Part shown: positions 40,033-46,414 of the stretch, in pieces
Layout of the letters: every line of letters starts with the position of its first letter
Numbering within the stretch: the first letter of the stretch is position 1
NCBI GenBank assembly: GCA_020200155.1
Contig: JAIVJG010000164.1
Location: forward strand, 1 to 46,414
Direction: 5' to 3'
Source of the DNA: Acidobacteriota bacterium
Lineage (GTDB): Bacteria; Acidobacteriota; Blastocatellia; Pyrinomonadales; Pyrinomonadaceae
DNA length: 46,414 bases
Notes under the pieces: generated by a model
What the model was told of the DNA's origin: nothing
Databases searched by the model: none
The model's input: the letters and a program-made list of their open reading frames with translations, nothing else
Made by a program: the position numbers and the translations under genes

Positions 40033-40075
40033 GCGTCCAGGTTGTCTTCGGACATGCTAATCGAGAGGGGCACTT

Positions 40076-41437
40076 GTGGCACATGAACCGTGGACGGACG
40101 AGGAAAACCAGTACCTCCTTGCGCATCCGACGGCCAGCGGGGTCGAACTTCGGGACGGGCTAAACGGGAGCCACGGCAACCGAACAGAGGCGTACACGCT
40201 TCAGAGAAGTCGCTTGACCAGGGCTGACCCCAATTTCTCCGCCGCAGATACCCCTAGCGAGAGAGCGGAGGTCAGCCAGCGGCTTGGGCGCATCGCTGAT
40301 TTGCTGGAGCGTTCGGGCATTGATCCGCAGGATATAGGCCGGATCGAGAAGGTCCGCCTTAACGAATGGGAGGGGATGTACAAAGACGCGGATGGCGAGG
40401 CCCACAAGGTCGATATGTCCGCCGCCAGCCTCATCCTCACGCCGACATGGGAGACGGGGCCGGAGTGGCCGGTCCTGCAACCGGGCACCGTCCCCGCAGT
40501 TACCGAACCCGTCAGTCGCGCACGCCCTGAGCGGCCAGAGATGGTCGCGGTGATCCTGCCCGACCTTCAGATCGGGTATTTCCGCGATGTGCATGACAAC
40601 CTCACGCCCACCCACGACGAACGAGCTATCTCAATCGCGCTCCAGGTTGTGCGAGATGCGAAGCCCGACCGGGTCGTGCTCATCGGTGACGCACTCGACC
40701 TGTGTGAGATAAGTCGTTACCGCAAGGAGCCGGCGTTCGCGCGGACGACCCAGGCGGCTATCGACCGCGCCGTGCGGCTGATAGTTGAGGTCAGGTCGCT
40801 CGTATCGGACCAATGCCAGGTCGACTGGATCGAGGGGAACCACGAGGTTCGGCTCCAGCATTGGGTCAAGGACAACGCCGCTGCTGCTTTCGGGCTCCGA
40901 CAGGGGAACATACCCGAGTCCTGGCCCGTACTCTCCGTGCCAACGCTCTGCCGCCTCGATGAACTGCGGGTGACGTACCACGCCGGCTATCCGTCGAGGG
41001 TCGTGTGGCTCAATGACCGGCTGAAAATCTCGCACGGGGATCGCTCGGGGAAGAACCCGACGCTTTCTTATCTGGACGAGGAGCGTGCGAGTACGATCAT
41101 CGGCCATCACCACAAGCGGATGTGGTCCGAACGCACGAGGGAGACGCGGTATGGTCCGCGTACGATCATGGCGGCGTGCCCGGGCTGTCTCTGTCGCACG
41201 GACGGCGCCGTCCCCTCCGCTCGTGGCGGGACGGACCTCTCCGGCGTGCCGGTGGAGCGGTGGGAGGACTGGCAACAGGGCCTTGCGGTGGTCACCTATG
41301 ATGCGATGGATGGGCCGTTCGCATACGAGCCAGTCCCGATACATGACCAGCGCGCGTTCTGGCGGGGAGCGAAGTATTACGCTACCCGCAACATGATGGG
41401 CGTCGAAATAGAAAAGGAGTCCGCCGGTGCCGCTTAA
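40076..41437 (+). CDS. Calcineurin-like metallophosphoesterase with N-terminal SANT-like domain
   Basis: 453 residues from GTG 40076 behind GAGAGGGG. Residues 4-47 resemble a Myb/SANT-like DNA-binding helix set (WTDEENQYLLAHP). The phosphoesterase part has LPDLQIG (161-167; Gln in place of the usual His), GDALDL (204-209), GNHE (254-257), SHGD (319-322) and GHHHK (343-347), the full metal-binding order. Phage members of this group are suspected nucleases or phosphatases. It is the first gene of the plus-strand early operon. Confidence 0.8.
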   Translation: MAHEPWTDEENQYLLAHPTASGVELRDGLNGSHGNRTEAYTLQRSRLTRADPNFSAADTPSERAEVSQRLGRIADLLERSGIDPQDIGRIEKVRLNEWEGMYKDADGEAHKVDMSAASLILTPTWETGPEWPVLQPGTVPAVTEPVSRARPERPEMVAVILPDLQIGYFRDVHDNLTPTHDERAISIALQVVRDAKPDRVVLIGDALDLCEISRYRKEPAFARTTQAAIDRAVRLIVEVRSLVSDQCQVDWIEGNHEVRLQHWVKDNAAAAFGLRQGNIPESWPVLSVPTLCRLDELRVTYHAGYPSRVVWLNDRLKISHGDRSGKNPTLSYLDEERASTIIGHHHKRMWSERTRETRYGPRTIMAACPGCLCRTDGAVPSARGGTDLSGVPVERWEDWQQGLAVVTYDAMDGPFAYEPVPIHDQRAFWRGAKYYATRNMMGVEIEKESAGAA

Positions 41438-41627
41438 CAAGAGAATCAAACATCTCGCGCGAGTGCGCGGGGAGTCGCAAGCAAAGACGGTTTGCGGTCG
41501 CGTCGTTCCCATAGAGCGCGTGGCAGACCTCTCCTGGGACATTCAGTTCTGTGAGCGGTGCGTGGAAATCTACAGCACGAAGATCAGCCCAGACGAAGTT
41601 GCGAGTCTCATGGAGGAGATCGAATGA
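41427..41627 (+). CDS. Small protein with a C...CxxC motif
   Basis: 66 residues from GTG 41427, overlapping the phosphoesterase end by 11 bases, with AAAAGGAG upstream. TVCGRVV and QFCERCVEI form a possible zinc site, a pattern common in tiny phage proteins. Function is unknown. Confidence 0.6.
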   Translation: MPLNKRIKHLARVRGESQAKTVCGRVVPIERVADLSWDIQFCERCVEIYSTKISPDEVASLMEEIE

Positions 41628-41740
41628 TCCTTCTGCTTGCCCTCTTCGTAACCTGGAACACCGCGTTTTTTCTTACTGGATATTTCTTCGGGTACCGCGA
41701 TGCAAAAGAGCGCAGCCGAGAGGCCAGGGAGGAGGGCTAG
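41624..41740 (+). CDS. 38-residue single-pass membrane protein
   Basis: ATG 41624 overlaps the upstream TGA (ATGA). Residues 2-20 (ILLLALFVTWNTAFFLTGYF) span the membrane, followed by a charged tail (YRDAKERSREAREEG). Its stop overlaps the next GTG (TAGTG). Confidence 0.6.
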   Translation: MILLLALFVTWNTAFFLTGYFFGYRDAKERSREAREEG

Positions 41741-42033
41741 TGGGTTACTGCATGGACTATAAGAGGTTCGTGACTCGAAACCACTTGCATGGCGACTATG
41801 CCACAAAGCGCCCGGACTCCCCAGTCGAGAGCGCGTACGCCTATGCCGCTGGCGATCTGCGTCGCCTGGAACGCGACCAGCGCGACGACGCCCACATCAA
41901 GGCGTATGCGACGGCGACGGGCTGCACCAAGAACCAGGTCCGCGCAATACTCGATCTGCTCTTCTCGGATGAGTGCGTGCACCTGAGGGTTAATCGCTTG
42001 CAGGAATCCGAGAGGGGGCGGGACAATGGATAG
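41740..42033 (+). CDS. Hypothetical helical protein
   Basis: 97 residues from GTG 41740 with GGAGGG upstream. It is mostly helical, with a possible HTH-like stretch near the end (ATATGCTKNQVRAILDLLF), and could be a small DNA-binding protein. No family call is made. Confidence 0.55.
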   Translation: MGYCMDYKRFVTRNHLHGDYATKRPDSPVESAYAYAAGDLRRLERDQRDDAHIKAYATATGCTKNQVRAILDLLFSDECVHLRVNRLQESERGRDNG

Positions 42034-42067
42034 CGTGAAGTGCTTTCTGGGAAGGGGGGCGCGATGA
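42026..42067 (+). CDS. 13-codon bridging ORF
   Basis: ATG 42026 with GAGGGGGC upstream encodes MDSVKCFLGRGAR and stops with TGA overlapping ATG 42064 of the next gene (ATGA). It also overlaps the previous stop. It may serve only to carry ribosomes across the gap. Confidence 0.35.
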   Translation: MDSVKCFLGRGAR

Positions 42068-42336
42068 ATGCGCTTGTTCACGAATGGGCGAAGGAGGGGT
42101 GCGCACTAGCGGATGGTGAAAGCCGAGTGGTAATTGTCGACTTCAGCGGGAGGCTTACGGCTTTAGATGCGAAACCCCATAGAAACCAGGATATTAACCG
42201 GAGGCTCAGCGCCTCTCTCCGTCAAATTCCCAACGCATCTGCTGTCCTAATAGCGCGCTTTGGAGAGAAATACTACTCCTATTCAGACCGCTACACCTGC
42301 GCAGATGTTACGGAGACCCCTTATGGCTGTTGCTGA
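42064..42336 (+). CDS. Hypothetical protein, 90 residues
   Basis: ATG 42064 follows AAGGGGGGCGCG. Mixed alpha/beta: SRVVIVDFSGRLTALDAK strand region and a helix (INRRLSASLRQI), then SAVLIARFGEKYYSY and a YGCC end. No family is recognised. Confidence 0.5.
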   Translation: MNALVHEWAKEGCALADGESRVVIVDFSGRLTALDAKPHRNQDINRRLSASLRQIPNASAVLIARFGEKYYSYSDRYTCADVTETPYGCC

Positions 42337-42379
42337 GCAAGAGACGCGTGTCGAGACCGGAGAGCTTCAATCATGCTAA
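42323..42379 (+). CDS. 18-codon bridging ORF (weak)
   Basis: ATG 42323 lies within the end of the upstream gene and encodes MAVAEQETRVETGELQSC, stopping at 42379, seven bases into the next gene. No clear ribosome site of its own. It is listed because it matches the bridging pattern seen elsewhere in the window. Confidence 0.3.
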   Translation: MAVAEQETRVETGELQSC

Positions 42380-42747
42380 AAGAAATACTTATAGCAAGCG
42401 CGCAGATATTATCCCCTGCTACGCACCACCATAAACACCACCACAAACGACACCACCGAATCTATGCGAAGGCGCACACCGCCTACCTACTTGTCACCGG
42501 CTATAGCTGGGGCTGCGGGGCGACGGGCCGAACCGCCAGCGGTCAGATGCCGTATGTCGGCGGCGCTGCGGCGTATACGGGGGAGTTCCCATTCGGCTCC
42601 AGAATCGGCGTCCCGGGACTCGGCGTCCTCACCGTCAATGACACGGGCGGCGCGGTAGGATGGGGCCATATTGACGCGTTTTTTGCGTCCTGCGCCCAGG
42701 CCATTGAGTGGGGAACGCGCACTGTTCGAGTCACGGTTTACGGGTAG
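42373..42747 (+). CDS. 3D-domain (RlpA/MltA-like) wall protein with His-rich stretch
   Basis: 124 residues from ATG 42373, with GGAGAGC upstream. A short hydrophobic start (LKEILIASAQIL) may direct export. Residues 18-29 are His-rich (HHHKHHHKRHHR) and could bind metal. Residues 40-124 form a double-psi barrel 3D domain: VTGYSWGCGATGRTASGQMP, FGSRIGVPG, NDTGGAVGWGHIDAFF and WGTRTVRVTVYG. The first Asp of the 3D triad is replaced near AAAYTG. Such domains occur in peptidoglycan lytic enzymes. It lies outside the lysis region. Confidence 0.65.
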   Translation: MLKEILIASAQILSPATHHHKHHHKRHHRIYAKAHTAYLLVTGYSWGCGATGRTASGQMPYVGGAAAYTGEFPFGSRIGVPGLGVLTVNDTGGAVGWGHIDAFFASCAQAIEWGTRTVRVTVYG

Positions 42748-42764
42748 TCAGCTAGGCGGTAGAC

Positions 42765-43043
42765 ATGGAGCCGAGGCCAACGATCAGACAAGTGTCCGTT
42801 GTTTACCGCTGCGTGACGTGCGACTCGATCAACGGCGCTCAGGGTGAGGAAGAGGGCCACGAATCGTGGACATGGAAGTTCGTTGGCCATGCACGATTTG
42901 GTCCGTTCTGCTGCATGGATTGCGCCCGCGCCTGTACGATCAGCTTTGACGGCGATCCGACTCCGACGTTTACACTGAAGGAATGGCAGTACCTTCAGTT
43001 CTCTCGGATGGTGTGGTCAATGATGGAGCGTGAGTCCCGGTGA
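42765..43043 (+). CDS. Small zinc-binding-like protein
   Basis: 92 residues from ATG 42765. YRCVTCDSING and FCCMDCARACTISF give two CxxC knuckles about 30 residues apart, a zinc-ribbon arrangement. Its stop overlaps the nuclease start (GTGA). Confidence 0.6.
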   Translation: MEPRPTIRQVSVVYRCVTCDSINGAQGEEEGHESWTWKFVGHARFGPFCCMDCARACTISFDGDPTPTFTLKEWQYLQFSRMVWSMMERESR

Positions 43044-43390
43044 CGATGCGCAAGCCGCGCCGCGGGAAAAGTAATGCGTCCAAGACGGCATACAATGGGC
43101 GCGTCTACGCATCGAGGCTAGAAGCGGACTACGCTTCGCACCTGGATATGCTCAAAAAAATAGGCGAGGTTGCTGAGTGGTATCCTCAGCAACCTCGCCT
43201 CGATCTCGTCGTCAACGGTGTGAAGGTTGGGTACTACACGCCAGACTTCGAGATACATTCTCCGGATGGGTCCGTCGTCCTTGTCGATACGAAGGGGTTT
43301 GTCCCGCAGGGCTGGCCCTTCCGACTAAAGGTCATCCGCGCCTGTCATCCCAACGTCGATCTTCGGATCGTCCGGCGGGAGGATTTCTAG
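43040..43390 (+). CDS. DUF1064-type nuclease (Holliday-junction-resolvase-like)
   Basis: 116 residues from GTG 43040. The pattern YASRLEADYASHLDMLKK, IGEVAEWYPQQPRLDLV, YYTPDFEIHSPDG and VVLVDTKGFV matches the DUF1064 family, in which the PDF and D.KG residues form a PD-(D/E)xK-like active site; these proteins are thought to cut branched DNA. The gene overlaps the convergent minus-strand gene by 66 bases and also carries the minus-strand terminator described at 43155-43200. Confidence 0.75.
   Translation: MTMRKPRRGKSNASKTAYNGRVYASRLEADYASHLDMLKKIGEVAEWYPQQPRLDLVVNGVKVGYYTPDFEIHSPDGSVVLVDTKGFVPQGWPFRLKVIRACHPNVDLRIVRREDF
43155..43200 (-). terminator. Intrinsic terminator for the minus-strand operon, inside a plus-strand gene
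   Basis: On the minus strand a 16-base-pair perfect stem (43200-43185 with 43177-43162, seven-base loop) is followed by TATTTTTTTGAG (43161-43152 region). This is a textbook intrinsic terminator placed about 125 bases beyond the end of the minus-strand gene 43325-43687. It is read as codons for EVAEWYPQQPRL on the plus strand. Confidence 0.85.
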
Positions 43391-43687
43391 GTCAACGACT
43401 TCCTGTACGGGGACAAGGTCGCCGGATAGCATGATCACCTCCACCGGCTTGAACCCGTCGATCCCCTGGTTGCATGCGGGGCACGATGCGGGGTGAGTCC
43501 TCTTCGCGACCTTCCCGCACCAGCATTTCGGCCCCCGGTACGGCGATGTCCACCAGTTGAACGACGCGCCGCAAGAACACTCAAAGAAGGGCTCGTCCAC
43601 AATTTCCTCCGTCGTGATCCACTCGCACCGTGGGCACATGTACGCGTCGTGGACCTTGATGCGAACGCTCTTCTGCTTGGCGCTCAT
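43325..43687 (-). CDS. Multi-zinc-ribbon protein
   Basis: 120 residues from ATG 43687 (ATGA overlap upstream). Four Cys pairs are seen: YMCPRCEW, ECSCGAS, CWCGK and SCPACNQG, enough for two zinc ribbons. The C-terminal 45 residues (VIMLSGDLVPVQEVVDLEIL) are acidic beta. It could be a transcription- or nucleic-acid-associated factor. Last gene of the right operon. Confidence 0.6.
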   Translation of the reverse strand: MSAKQKSVRIKVHDAYMCPRCEWITTEEIVDEPFFECSCGASFNWWTSPYRGPKCWCGKVAKRTHPASCPACNQGIDGFKPVEVIMLSGDLVPVQEVVDLEILPPDDPKIDVGMTGADDL

Positions 43688-44100
43688 CTTGAGTCCCGCG
43701 TGTTGGTGATTTTGTGCAGCTTGCGGAATAACTCACCGCTCTGCATGTGTCGGTTCAGCCTGTATTCGGACGCGGCGACTTCTTGTTTGACGCGGTGCTT
43801 CCACGCGGCTGATCCGTAAACCACCAGGCGGGGAGTCCCATCTTCGTCCCCGTCGATGAATACGCGCGTGCCCTCGGGCGGAACAAAGTCGGGCGCCATC
43901 TGCTCGTCCAGGTGCCAGTCCACGTGGGTCATCAGCTTCATGCCGGTGCGATTGGTTATCGCGAACGGGGTTGCGCCGTCCCTCGAATTCCAGATTACCT
44001 CTTCTTCACTCCGGTCGTCGGTTGCGTACCGCATGAGGCAGTACGCCTCGACCTGCGCCCACTGCTTTGGGGTCGATGAGTTATCGGGCTTCATCTTCAT
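43684..44100 (-). CDS. Hypothetical protein, 138 residues
   Basis: ATG 44100. The N-terminal 35 residues are polar/helical (KQWAQVEAYCLMRYATDD). The middle has TNRTGMKLMTHVDWHLDEQM and VPPEGTRVFIDGDEDGTPR, a beta-rich stretch, and the last 40 residues are a basic helix. I do not recognise it. Confidence 0.55.
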   Translation of the reverse strand: MKMKPDNSSTPKQWAQVEAYCLMRYATDDRSEEEVIWNSRDGATPFAITNRTGMKLMTHVDWHLDEQMAPDFVPPEGTRVFIDGDEDGTPRLVVYGSAAWKHRVKQEVAASEYRLNRHMQSGELFRKLHKITNTRDSR

Positions 44101-44335
44101 CCGCCTTTCTCGCTCCGCCTCGGAGCCCTCGGAGTCTAGCCAAGCCGTCCTCCTGCGTGCGCAGGGACCTCTTCAGGTTCTTCCTAAGTTCCGGCAACGC
44201 ATCTGCGATGAGATGCACTGCTTCTTCGTCCGATAGGCCGTCCATTGTGTCAACCATCGAGCGGCCTGATGCTATCGACTCCTCGAACTCTGCCTCCAGG
44301 TTGTCGAGATACGCCTCCAGCGATGAGTCGGTCAT
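44081..44335 (-). CDS. Small acidic helical protein
   Basis: 84 residues from ATG 44335 (ATGA overlap with the XRE gene). The first half is acidic (LEAYLDNLEAEFEES) and the second half basic (LPELRKNLKRSLRTQE), giving a likely helical hairpin. Its place beside a regulator might indicate a partner protein, but that is a guess. Confidence 0.5.
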   Translation of the reverse strand: MTDSSLEAYLDNLEAEFEESIASGRSMVDTMDGLSDEEAVHLIADALPELRKNLKRSLRTQEDGLARLRGLRGGARKADEDEAR

Positions 44336-44817
44336 TCGATCACTCCCTCTAGACGAATTTGATCGAGCCTGGATTGGAGAAACGTGCGGTCTGCAATACG
44401 GCCGTCCCGCTCTTTGAGTATCAGCGCCTTGCGTACCGCAGACTCCGACCTCTGTGCGCTCAGGTCCAGCGCGTTGATGAGCAGCGTTTCATCCTTGATC
44501 CGGCTCTCCAGCCGGTCACATATCCTGTCGAACTTGCCCCGCCGGCGCTCCGCTATGCCGTCCTTCGCGTATGGCGCCGACATGAGCAGGTGCAGCATCT
44601 CTGACGTGCCCCAGGAGTCCGCGAGTAGGACCAACTGCCACGGGTAAAACGCTACCTGCTTGCCCCGCTCGATCATGTCGATGCTCATTGTCCGCATCCC
44701 GAGCATCTTCGCGAGGTCGTGCTGGGACATGCTGTGCGCTTGACGCAGCCATCTGAGTCTGCCCCCGAACTCCCTGCCGTACGCTTCTTGCTGTTCCTCC
44801 ATAGTGAACTCGTTCAT
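44332..44817 (-). CDS. XRE-family HTH regulator
   Basis: 161 residues from ATG 44817; the ATG overlaps the upstream TGA (ATGA), which fixes the start. Residues 15-70 form a Cro/CI-type HTH: LRWLRQAHSMSQHDLAKMLG, MRTMSIDMIERG, then VLLADSWGTS. The C-terminal 85 residues are long helices, perhaps for dimerisation. It is the only classical repressor-like protein in the window and a candidate controller of the 39731-40075 region. Confidence 0.7.
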   Translation of the reverse strand: MNEFTMEEQQEAYGREFGGRLRWLRQAHSMSQHDLAKMLGMRTMSIDMIERGKQVAFYPWQLVLLADSWGTSEMLHLLMSAPYAKDGIAERRRGKFDRICDRLESRIKDETLLINALDLSAQRSESAVRKALILKERDGRIADRTFLQSRLDQIRLEGVIE

Positions 44818-45577
44818 TGTTGATGCGCCCCCTCCCACGACTCGTCGGTCTTCGACCATTCCGATTCGGCGTACTTCTCGATTTGTTCCCACGCGTCCTC
44901 GTAGTACTTCCGGGAGAATGGGTAGAACAGGTGGTTGGAGAACTCCGCCTGGGAGCCCTCCACGTTTTGGCCTCAGTCGAGCCGTGGAAGTCTGGAGACG
45001 TGCTGTGCCAGTTGTCTTGTTCGGGAGCGTACAGGTAGACGCTGCCATCTGGCATCTCAAACCGCATGTGCCTTCCGGGTGTTGGCGGCTCGTCGCCCAC
45101 GTAGCCCACTTGCGGCAGAATCGTATGGCCGTGAGCCGGGTCGCTGAAGTAGCAGATGGTGGGGTCTAGTAGGTACGCGCCGAGTCGGACCACGACGTAG
45201 CTCTTCGGTTGCGACATGATGACGCGGTATCCCGCGATTCGCATGGCTACCAATTCCGGGTCGTCCTCCATCAGCCATGCGCCGTGGGTCCGTATGTACT
45301 CGGCGGCAACGGGGTTGATTGCGAAGACGGACGCCGCCTCTGCTCGTGCGTCTAGCGCGAAGTAGTTCAGGACGTTCAGGCACACACGCGCCGCGATCAG
45401 CACTGGAGGCTCCGGCCAGCGGTCGGGTGCAAAGAGCACATTGCAGTGCTCCGCCAGCGCGATGAGCAGATGTTGCGTCAGGTCTTTCGGAAAAGTAGTA
45501 CCAGCGCCAGTGCTATCAGGTGATGTCGTGCCTTGATCTTGACTGGCGGCGGTGGAGGTGCGCTTGTCGTTTCCCAT
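44814..45577 (-). CDS. Hypothetical protein read in two frames (frameshift at about 44965)
   Basis: From ATG 45577, 204 residues read well (LIALAEHCNVLFAPDRWPEP, MSQPKSYVVVRLGAYLLDP, MRFEMPDGSVYLYAPEQDNW), then the frame degenerates into Ser/Arg/Thr-rich sequence. A second frame beginning at GTG 44963 gives a sensible 49-residue end (GSQAEFSNHLFYPFSRKYYE, WEQIEKYAESEW) whose TGA overlaps the XRE ATG. Joining at GCC AAAA CG by a -1 shift gives one continuous protein. It may be programmed frameshifting, a one-base loss from an A run, or two separate genes. Function is unknown. Confidence 0.5.
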
Positions 45578-45633
45578 GTCACATACCTCTTCGTGTAGTT
45601 TTGGAGCCACTTGATCGCTTCGTCGTCCGTCAT
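45478..45633 (-). CDS. Small protein with Pro-run and hydrophobic end
   Basis: 51 residues from ATG 45633 (ATGA overlap with the upstream gene). MTDDEAIKWLQNYTKRYVTW is helical, then APPPPPVKIK and HHLIALALVLLFRKT, which could touch membrane. It overlaps the next gene by 100 bases in another frame, so one of the two starts may be misplaced. Confidence 0.45.
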   Translation of the reverse strand: MTDDEAIKWLQNYTKRYVTWETTSAPPPPPVKIKARHHLIALALVLLFRKT

Positions 45634-45809
45634 CGGAACATCTCGTCCATGCAGCCGCAGTAGAGCACGATCTCCGTTGCCCTCTCTTCCCGCGACTCAG
45701 GCTTCGGGTTATCCCGTCGCTCTCTGTATCGCCTCGTCTCTCCGCACGCGGTACAGAAGTATTCCTTCGTGAAGTACCAGTAGCCAGCGGGTCGCTTTTC
45801 TGCTGTCAT
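45630..45809 (-). CDS. Small zinc-ribbon-like protein
   Basis: 59 residues from ATG 45809 (ATGA overlap with the activase gene). YFCTACGETRRYRERRDNPK and YCGCMDEMF give a CxxC...CxC set around a basic loop, a pattern frequent among small phage proteins. Both ends overlap neighbours by four bases. Confidence 0.65.
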   Translation of the reverse strand: MTAEKRPAGYWYFTKEYFCTACGETRRYRERRDNPKPESREERATEIVLYCGCMDEMFR

Positions 45810-46414
45810 GCGTTACCCCCTTTCAGTATTCGGTGGACATCCTCGTGGCTGAGGATGCGCTGATTGCGGGAGCCGCGCCACTCCCCGACATCGCCGCCTA
45901 GCTTGCGGACGTATGGCCCGTCGATCACCAGGTCTGCCAAGCGGAGAAGGTTGCTCTGCCCTGGCGTGCCGCGATCTCGGATGTACTCAACAGTGTATCC
46001 GGTGTAGAGCGTGAGGTGGTGTCCCGCTGCGACGATCACGGACGCGATGTCCTGCAATTCCTCCGCTTGCGCCATAGCTTCACCGCCCAAGATGGTCACG
46101 CCAGAACGCTCAAAATTGGGGTCTAGGACGGCGGCGAGCACGTCGGCACTACTCATCATGGTCCCGCCCTGTGACGGGTGTGTTTCAGGCACGTAGCAGC
46201 CCACGCATCTGATCGGACATCCTTGTACTTGCAGCACGCTGCGCAGCCCTGGTCCGTCCACGACTGAACCGTGGTAGATGCGGTGCACACGAACCGTTCC
46301 AACCTCAGAGGCGGTCAAGCGGACCTCTCCATCAAGAGGCCGGGCGCAGTTGACCTCCTTTCCGGCGCCCAGGAATTGCTCAAGCTGTTCGATGGTGGCT
46401 CCCTCGACGGTCAT
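45806..46414 (-). CDS. Radical-SAM activase (NrdG/organic-radical-activating type), may extend past window
   Basis: 202 residues if ATG 46414 at the very edge is the start; it may begin further out. VVDGPGLRSVLQVQGCPIRC then VGC gives the CxxxCxxC iron-sulphur motif (near residue 66). TILGGEAMAQ is the SAM-binding GGE, followed by LTLYTGYT, LVIDGPYV and GSRNQRIL, all typical of NrdG-like activases that make a glycyl radical on class III ribonucleotide reductase. A 35-residue N-terminal extension is unusual. No reductase gene is in the window; it may lie just to the right. Confidence 0.75.
   Translation of the reverse strand: MTVEGATIEQLEQFLGAGKEVNCARPLDGEVRLTASEVGTVRVHRIYHGSVVDGPGLRSVLQVQGCPIRCVGCYVPETHPSQGGTMMSSADVLAAVLDPNFERSGVTILGGEAMAQAEELQDIASVIVAAGHHLTLYTGYTVEYIRDRGTPGQSNLLRLADLVIDGPYVRKLGGDVGEWRGSRNQRILSHEDVHRILKGGNA

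Larger units (their letters stand above)
39731..40075. other. Divergent control region, no gene
   Basis: 345 bases without a supported gene, AT-richer in the left part. It holds two minus-strand and two plus-strand sigma70-like promoters, the CCGAC/GTCGG repeat, an imperfect hairpin (39852-39884, with AACCG/CGGTT and CGCGT/ACGCG stems) and a G-rich tract (39952-39972). It could also contain the replication origin, but no iterons are seen. Confidence 0.65.

Noticed and set aside
39731-40075. Replication origin with iterons in the divergent region
   Set aside because: No repeated short direct repeats could be found by eye; only inverted repeats, promoters and a G-rich tract are present.
40631-41542. 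303-residue minus-strand frame opposite the metallophosphoesterase
   Set aside because: It is antisense to a gene with full catalytic motifs; the product is Arg/Pro/His-rich with no domain pattern.
44516-44960. C-terminal continuation of the 45577 frame past the A run
   Set aside because: After about 44966 the product becomes Ser/Thr/Arg- and then Gly/His/Arg-rich and runs opposite in frame to the well-supported XRE gene.

Overview
This window is part of the genome of a tailed double-stranded DNA phage (Caudoviricetes) with a long non-contractile, siphovirus-type tail. The evidence is a head-tail connector set, a tail tube gene, a tail-assembly chaperone pair with an apparent frameshift, a 2014-residue tape measure, a tail-tip hub, several fibre genes, a lysis cassette, and a phage replication module (SSB, TOPRIM primase, DnaB helicase, winged-helix loader, Sak4-like ATPase). 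Base composition is GC-rich and most genes have Shine-Dalgarno sequences. Start/stop overlaps of the ATGA, GTGA, TAATG or TAGTG type are very frequent. Terminase, portal, capsid and DNA polymerase are not here and presumably lie outside the window. No integrase, tRNA, CRISPR array or insertion sequence was found. The host cannot be named from the sequence; sigma70-like promoters and peptidoglycan-directed enzymes indicate a bacterium with high-GC DNA.

Layout: (1) 1-28000, + strand, late genes: head-tail connectors (3-2696), tail tube (2708-4357), a C39-like cysteine protease (4489-5001), chaperones (5399-6191), tape measure (7052-13096), distal tail and tip proteins (13096-18062), fibres (18075-24463), then a lysis region ending in a membrane-anchored papain-like protease/transglycosylase fusion (26119-27969). 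One adenine methylase is inserted on the opposite strand (6157-6963). (2) 28019-28133: two strong hairpins between convergent transcription units. (3) 28142-39715, - strand, early genes, read from a divergent promoter region: Sak4-like ATPase, loader, helicase, HTH protein, primase, membrane protein, SSB, then nucleotide-pool genes (MazG-like, dGTP_diPhyd_N-like, deoxyribosyltransferase-like, P-loop kinase) and many tiny zinc-ribbon and membrane proteins. (4) 39731-40075: divergent control region with matched promoters. (5) 40076-43390, + strand: metallophosphoesterase, small proteins, a 3D-domain wall protein and a DUF1064-type nuclease. (6) 43325-46414, - strand: an operon starting at or beyond the right edge with a radical-SAM activase, zinc-ribbon proteins and an XRE-type regulator.

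The most unusual points are: three papain-fold proteins in the late region; a minus-strand terminator encoded inside the conserved core of the nuclease gene; two facing promoters that share spacer sequence as well as -35/-10 boxes; an ungapped 201-residue duplication in the tape measure; probable frameshift sites at 5913-5977 and 44964; and very short ORFs that bridge gene gaps and keep start/stop overlap intact.
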